Shown here: in pieces, positions 32,955 to 36,894 of the stretch
Layout of the letters: each line of letters opens with the position of its first letter
Position numbering within the stretch: the first letter of the stretch is position 1
Assembly (NCBI RefSeq): GCF_029840925.1
Contig: NZ_JAOCDM010000045.1
Location: 1-36,894 of the forward strand
DNA: 36,894 nucleotides
Origin: Pseudomonas sp. GD03858
GTDB taxonomy: Bacteria > Pseudomonadota > Gammaproteobacteria > Pseudomonadales > Pseudomonadaceae
Reading direction: 5' to 3'
Notes under the pieces: generated by a model
Seen by the model: only the letters and a program-made list of their open reading frames with translations
Database searches by the model: none
Told to the model about the DNA's origin: nothing
Program-made: the position numbers and the translations under genes

Positions 32955-35195
32955 CTACTGCACGGTCACGTTGCTGGTGCGCGTGGTGCCTTGGCTGCTG
33001 GTCACGGTCACCGTCGGGCTGGCGGTCGGGATCGCCGTGGTGCTGTTGCTCACCGCCAGGCGCCAGCGGCCGGTCACCGGTACCGTGGTGGTGCCCAGGG
33101 TCTGCACGCCGCTGGTGGTGGTGACCCGCACGGTGATGGTGTTGCCGGTGGTCACCGAGGACGTGCCGCTGATGTCCCAGTTGTACCGGTTGTTCGAGCG
33201 GGCGGTGACCGTCGCCGCGGTGATGGCGAAGGTTTCCTGGGCAGGCCGTGGCGACACCTGCACGGTGACCGTGCCCGGCGTCGACAGCCCACCGACCGAA
33301 TCACGCGCGATATAGGTGAAGCTGGTACTGAACGCCGAGCTGACCGTGGCCGGTGGCGTGTAGGTGATCACGTTGCCGTCGGTGCTGACCGTGCCACGCC
33401 CGGCCGGGGTCGGCTGGGTGACGCTGGCGATGGTCAGCGGCAGGTTGCCTTCCGGATCGGTGTCGTTGGCCAGGGCGCCGATGGTCACCGGCACGCCGAG
33501 GGTGGCGACGCTGTCGGCCACGGCGGTCGGTGGCTGGTTCGGCGCGACGTTGACGGTCACCGTGGCAATCGCCGACTTCAGGCCCTTGGCGTCCTGCGCG
33601 CGGTAGCTGAACGTGGCCACCAGCGGCGAGGTGGCGCCGGCCGGCGGGGTGTAGGTCACCGCCGTGCTGCCGTTGAGGACCACGCCACCCAGGCCGGTGC
33701 CGGGCTGGGTGAGGTCGGTTATCGCCAACGGCACGTTGCCGTCGGGGTCGCTGTCGTTGGCCAGCAGGTTCAGGGTCACGGGCACGCCGACGCTGGTGCT
33801 GCCGGTGTCGGCCTGGGCCAGCGGTGGCTGGTTCTCGGCTTGCACCGGCGCGCTGCCGACCACCACCACCGGCTCCACGTCGCTGCCGCCGTGGGCGGAC
33901 TTGACGGTGATGGTGGCCGGTGGCTGAGTCAGGTCGTTGACCGTCAGGCTCTGCAGCACGCCAGCCTTGGACATGCGCCCGAAGCCCTGCACCAGCAGAT
34001 CGGGCACCAGCACTTCGTCGCTGGAGCGGGCCTCGATCACCAGTCGCTTCGCGGCCCAGTCGTAACGCGCGGTGCTGACCTTCACCACATCGCTGAGCTT
34101 GCTCGACAGCGCGGTCGGCCGGGTGCTGCCGGCGGGGCTGCTGGCCGTGACCACCACCACCGACGGTGGCACGGCCTGGCTCAACTGCTGGCTGAAGAAC
34201 AGCCCGTTGTTGTCGGCGAGCATGCCGAACTGGCAGGGCGACGGCGGCGTGCCGATCAGCGCCAGGCCGTTGCGCAGACACAGGCTGGCGCTGTTCGGCG
34301 CCTTGGCGAAGACCTCGACGCGGGTGCCGGCGGCATTGCGCTGGTAGGTGGCGCGCTCGAGGGTTACCGGGGTCTGCTGGCGCTGGTCGAGCAGCTTGCC
34401 GGACACGGTGAATGCGTTGGTCTGGATAGTGCCTGCCGGGCCCTGGATGCGCACGAAGTTGGTGTTGTTCGGGCTGCCGGTCACCGCCTCGGTGATATTC
34501 GGATCACCGATGAAGGTCTCGGTGGCGCCGGTGTCCGGGTTGACCGCGGTGTATGGGCCACCGACACCGCGCAGGAACGGGCCGAGGTTGCCGTTCAGCG
34601 CGCCGCTGAAGTTGCCAGGGGCGCCAATGCCGATGTCACGGGTGATGTTGATCGCCCGCCGGCCGACCTGGTTGGCGGCCACGGTGACCGTCTCCACGCC
34701 GTAGGGGTGGGTAACGGTATAGGTACCGGCACGTGGCACCGAAGCGCGGATGCGGATGCGGGCGAAGCTCTGCTGATCGCCGTCGACCGGATTTTCGGCG
34801 GCGAAGGCCGCTTCCAGGGCCGCCACATAGACTTCCAGCTCGTAGCCGCTGTTGCCCGTTTCGGGAATCTCGGTTTCGGCGAGGAACCAGAACATCTCTG
34901 GCGGCCAGTTGTCCGGGAACACCAGTGGCAGGGCGTCGTCATAGACGCCGGGCTCGGGCAGCAGGGTGCACAGGTAGGCCGGCGCACCTGGCGCGCCGGG
35001 AGCCCGGCTGCTGGTGGCGCGCGACTGGCACAGCTCCAGGGCAAGGTCGTTGGCGTCCTTGTACCACATGGGGTAGCCCCCGGTGGCGAAGGTATAGGGG
35101 CCTGGGTCGACCTCCGACAGCGCGGCCCAGGCCGCGCTGGTCACGGTGAGGGTGAAACCGGCGGCGCACAGCGCCCGGCGTGACCATGTGTTCAT
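32955..35195 (-). CDS. Curli-operon secreted protein B with Ig/cadherin-like repeats
   Basis: This 746-residue secreted protein is of unknown function. The signal peptide is MNTWSRRALCAAGFTLTVTSAAWA. Residues 25 to about 260 form a domain shared with the next upstream protein: Cys56 and Cys76 framing a GAPGAP segment, a YGVE motif in THPYGVE, RRAINITRDIGIG and TGSPNNTNFVRI. A middle domain (about 265-450) is also shared. Only this paralogue continues with two cadherin/Ig-like repeats (about 455-550 and 553-650; each begins NQPP and holds ANDSDPDGN or ANDTDPEGN, calcium-ligand type). A 90-residue Thr/Ser-rich end follows. AAGGAGG 4 bases before the ATG decides the start. It is 32 bases after paralogue A in the same operon. 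A fibre-associated adhesin or assembly partner is possible. Confidence 0.8.
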   Translation of the reverse strand: MNTWSRRALCAAGFTLTVTSAAWAALSEVDPGPYTFATGGYPMWYKDANDLALELCQSRATSSRAPGAPGAPAYLCTLLPEPGVYDDALPLVFPDNWPPEMFWFLAETEIPETGNSGYELEVYVAALEAAFAAENPVDGDQQSFARIRIRASVPRAGTYTVTHPYGVETVTVAANQVGRRAINITRDIGIGAPGNFSGALNGNLGPFLRGVGGPYTAVNPDTGATETFIGDPNITEAVTGSPNNTNFVRIQGPAGTIQTNAFTVSGKLLDQRQQTPVTLERATYQRNAAGTRVEVFAKAPNSASLCLRNGLALIGTPPSPCQFGMLADNNGLFFSQQLSQAVPPSVVVVTASSPAGSTRPTALSSKLSDVVKVSTARYDWAAKRLVIEARSSDEVLVPDLLVQGFGRMSKAGVLQSLTVNDLTQPPATITVKSAHGGSDVEPVVVVGSAPVQAENQPPLAQADTGSTSVGVPVTLNLLANDSDPDGNVPLAITDLTQPGTGLGGVVLNGSTAVTYTPPAGATSPLVATFSYRAQDAKGLKSAIATVTVNVAPNQPPTAVADSVATLGVPVTIGALANDTDPEGNLPLTIASVTQPTPAGRGTVSTDGNVITYTPPATVSSAFSTSFTYIARDSVGGLSTPGTVTVQVSPRPAQETFAITAATVTARSNNRYNWDISGTSSVTTGNTITVRVTTTSGVQTLGTTTVPVTGRWRLAVSNSTTAIPTASPTVTVTSSQGTTRTSNVTVQ

Positions 35196-35227
35196 GCTGC
35201 CTCCTTGAAGGCGGGGCCTTTGTCTGT

Positions 35228-36574
35228 TCATGGCACCAGCACCACGTCTTCGCTGTCGCTGCCGCCATTGGCGCTGGTGACCTGCACCCTGGCCGGCGGA
35301 ATCGGCGACAGCCCGGTGCTGAGGGTCTTCACCGCGCCGTTGCCGCTCAGGCCGCCGATCAGCGCACCGTTGCCGGTATGGGCGGTGAGGGCCGGCGGGC
35401 TGGTCTCGTCGCTGGTGCTGGCGACCAGGGTCAACTGGCCGCTGGCCAGGCTGTATTCGGCGCGGCTGATGGTCACCAGGTCGACCAGGGGCATCGGCGC
35501 GCTGGTCGGGGTGCTGGTGGCGATGGCCAGGCTGTTGTCGGCGGTCACCTGCAGGGTCAGCGGCAAGGTGGGATTGAGCGCCGACTGGGCATACCAGGCG
35601 CCGGTGCCGTTGGCTTCGGTCAAAGGCAGGGTGGGGGTCTGGCTGGACAGCGTGACCGTGGCCGGCGCCGGTGGCGCCATGGCGAACACATCCTGCTGGG
35701 CGCGCAGGTCGCCGTTCACGCTGTGCCGCGAATAGGTACTGCGCAGCGGGATCAGCGGGGTGGGGCGGTTGACCGTGGACAGCTTGCCGGAGATGGCGAA
35801 CAGCTCGGTGCGCAGGTCGATACCGTTGGGGCCTTCGATGCGCACGAAGTTGGTGTTGAACGGGCTGCCGGTGACTGGCTCTTCCAGGTTCGGGTCGCCG
35901 ACGAAACGCTCGCTGGCGCCGGACACCGGGTTGGTCTCGGTATACGGGCCGTTGACGCTGCGCAGGAACGGCCCGACGTCGCCCTTGAGCGCGCCGCTGT
36001 GGTCGCCCGGCGAGCCGATGCCGATGTCGCGGGTCATGTTGATCGCGCGCCGGCCGGCGGCGGGCACATCGAACACTTCGACGCCGTAGGGGTGGGTGAT
36101 CACATAGGTGCCGGCCACCGGCACATCGACGCGAATGCGGACCCGGGCGAAGCTGACCTGGTCGCCGTCGATTGGCTCCTCGGCGCTGAACGCCGCCTCG
36201 ATGGCCGAGCCGAAGCTCAGGTCGATGCCACGGGCGGCGTCGACGATGGCGGCGTCGGCGGTGAACCAGAACGCCTCATCGGGGAAATTGCTGGGGAAGA
36301 CGATCGGCTGGGTGTCGTCGAACACGCCCGGGGTCGGCAGCAGGGTGCACATGTACGACGGCGCGCCTGGGGCACCGGCGACCCGCGAGCTGACGGCCTT
36401 GGACAGGCACAGGTCGAGGACCCGGCCATGGCTGTCCTGGTACCAGGCCGGGAACTTGCCGGTGGGCAACGTGTAGGGGCCGGTGTCGACTGCGTATAGC
36501 GCAGCCTGGGCGGGTAGATGGAGCAGGCCGGCGAAGATGGCGACGGCCAGCGGGTGGGGTGTCGGTCGGTGCAT
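35228..36574 (-). CDS. Curli-operon secreted protein A (paralogue of B)
   Basis: This is the first gene of the curlin operon seen here: a 448-residue secreted protein of unknown function. The signal peptide is MHRPTPHPLAVAIFAGLLHLPAQA. Mature features are parallel to paralogue B: TGPYTLPTGKFPAWYQD, Cys56 and Cys76 around GAPGAP, LLPTPGVFDD, FWFTADA, DGDQVSFARVRIR, THPYGVE, RRAINMTRDIGIG and TGSPFNTNFVRI. It ends at the equivalent of residue 448 of B (VTSANGGSDSEDVVLVP) and lacks the Ig repeats. Both cysteines keep the same residue numbers in the two proteins, suggesting a disulfide. AGGAGG lies about 9 bases before the ATG at 36574; the longer open frame upstream is only an effect of the G-rich leader. 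Confidence 0.8.
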   Translation of the reverse strand: MHRPTPHPLAVAIFAGLLHLPAQAALYAVDTGPYTLPTGKFPAWYQDSHGRVLDLCLSKAVSSRVAGAPGAPSYMCTLLPTPGVFDDTQPIVFPSNFPDEAFWFTADAAIVDAARGIDLSFGSAIEAAFSAEEPIDGDQVSFARVRIRVDVPVAGTYVITHPYGVEVFDVPAAGRRAINMTRDIGIGSPGDHSGALKGDVGPFLRSVNGPYTETNPVSGASERFVGDPNLEEPVTGSPFNTNFVRIEGPNGIDLRTELFAISGKLSTVNRPTPLIPLRSTYSRHSVNGDLRAQQDVFAMAPPAPATVTLSSQTPTLPLTEANGTGAWYAQSALNPTLPLTLQVTADNSLAIATSTPTSAPMPLVDLVTISRAEYSLASGQLTLVASTSDETSPPALTAHTGNGALIGGLSGNGAVKTLSTGLSPIPPARVQVTSANGGSDSEDVVLVP

Positions 36575-36822
36575 GAGTCGATTCCTCCTGCAAACGGGCC
36601 CATGGGTTGGGGCGTCTGGGGAGGGACCGGCAACTGTTGTGCCAGGTTTGCTTGGGAGGTGTGCGGGGGCTCTGGGGCAGGGGGTTGGCGGGGGCTGGCG
36701 ATGTTCGGCGGGGTGTTGCGGGTGGGCGGGGGGACCCAGCATTGGGGAATGGGGTGAGGCTGCCAGGTGTTTGTCGAGAGAGTTGCAGCGCCTATGAGAT
36801 CGAGCGCCGCCCGCGCGGCGCA
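36575..36822. promoter_or_regulatory. G-rich leader/promoter region of the curli operon with two G-quadruplex motifs
   Basis: The 320 bases left at the window end hold no supported gene. The plus strand, the template for the operon, is extremely G-rich. Two consecutive quadruplex patterns occur: G5-N4-G4-N2-G5-N5-G5 at 36665-36694 and G4-N6-G3-N1-G3-N1-G6 at 36710-36733. The leader RNA would be C-rich. I found no convincing -10/-35 elements. A GCGCCGC/GCGGCGC dyad (36804-36821) leads into the REP at the edge. Confidence 0.5.
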
Positions 36823-36846
36823 TCGCGACGCAAGGCCGCTCCTACA
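36823..36846. repeat. REP element at the right edge
   Basis: TCGCGACGCAAGGCCGCTCC followed by TACA matches the REP copy at 27151-27174 in 23 of 24 bases. It is a single copy here, preceded by a GC-rich dyad; a mate could lie outside the window. Confidence 0.7.
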
Positions 36847-36894
36847 TTTGTTGCAACGTGCCGAACCTGTGAGGCCATGGTTGCCCGCCTTGGC

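Noticed and set aside
32919..35183. Large plus-strand frames opposite the curli operon
   Set aside because: They mirror the secreted paralogues and curlins, lack start signals and have no recognisable domains.
35124..35195. Tat signal peptide on curli-operon protein B (SRRALC)
   Set aside because: Only the RR pair fits; the rest of the Tat motif is lacking and paralogue A has an ordinary Sec signal.

Overview
The window is a GC-rich chromosomal segment of a Pseudomonas, most likely of the P. putida group. The evidence is a MuxABC-OpmB multidrug efflux operon, an AruH-type transaminase, a gluconate gntR/gntK/gntT cluster with Pseudomonas-type operators, P. putida-style REP sequences and a curli locus. 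I recall a similar order of the sensor kinase/gnt/curli block in P. putida KT2440, but did not check it. No rRNA, tRNA, CRISPR array or complete insertion sequence was seen.

Layout, left to right. (1) 166-2111 (+): SdaC-type amino acid/H+ symporter and thiol peroxidase Tpx, each followed by a hairpin terminator. (2) 2405-11526 (+): muxA-muxB-muxC-opmB, a tripartite RND pump with two different permeases; a long hairpin of heptamer repeats splits muxB from muxC. (3) 11629-14988: an alpha/beta hydrolase, a small lipoprotein (-), and a MucR-like MHYT-GGDEF-EAL cyclic-di-GMP protein (+). (4) 14985-18579: DUF1652 protein (-), AruH-like transaminase (+), DUF1345 membrane protein (-) and NnrS (-). 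NnrS is preceded by three GT-N7-AC motifs, the core recognised by the nitric-oxide sensor NorR, and a sigma-54-like promoter. (5) 18794-22145: a lone tyrosine recombinase (+), an orphan gspG-gspF pair (-) and a divergent periplasmic lytic transglycosylase (+) whose stop codon lies in the target duplication of a 140-bp MITE. (6) 22416-27041 (+): two paralogous sensor kinases in tandem and one NtrC-family response regulator with a GAFTDA loop. (7) 27187-30831: a small secreted Pro-rich protein, gntT, gntK (all -) and gntR (+), with three AGAYAGCGCTRYCT operators. (8) 30991-36574 (-): a curli-type operon encoding two paralogous secreted proteins of unknown function, a CsgB-like minor curlin and a very long CsgA-like curlin, ending in a terminator. 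The DNA before its first gene is extremely G-rich, with two G-quadruplex motifs.

The best candidates for undescribed biology are the paired secreted proteins fixed to the curlin genes, the duplicated-kinase/GAFTDA regulator system with its own likely sigma-54 promoter, and the orphan GspG/GspF plus transglycosylase set. The inferred nitric-oxide control of nnrS is the most directly testable regulatory prediction.
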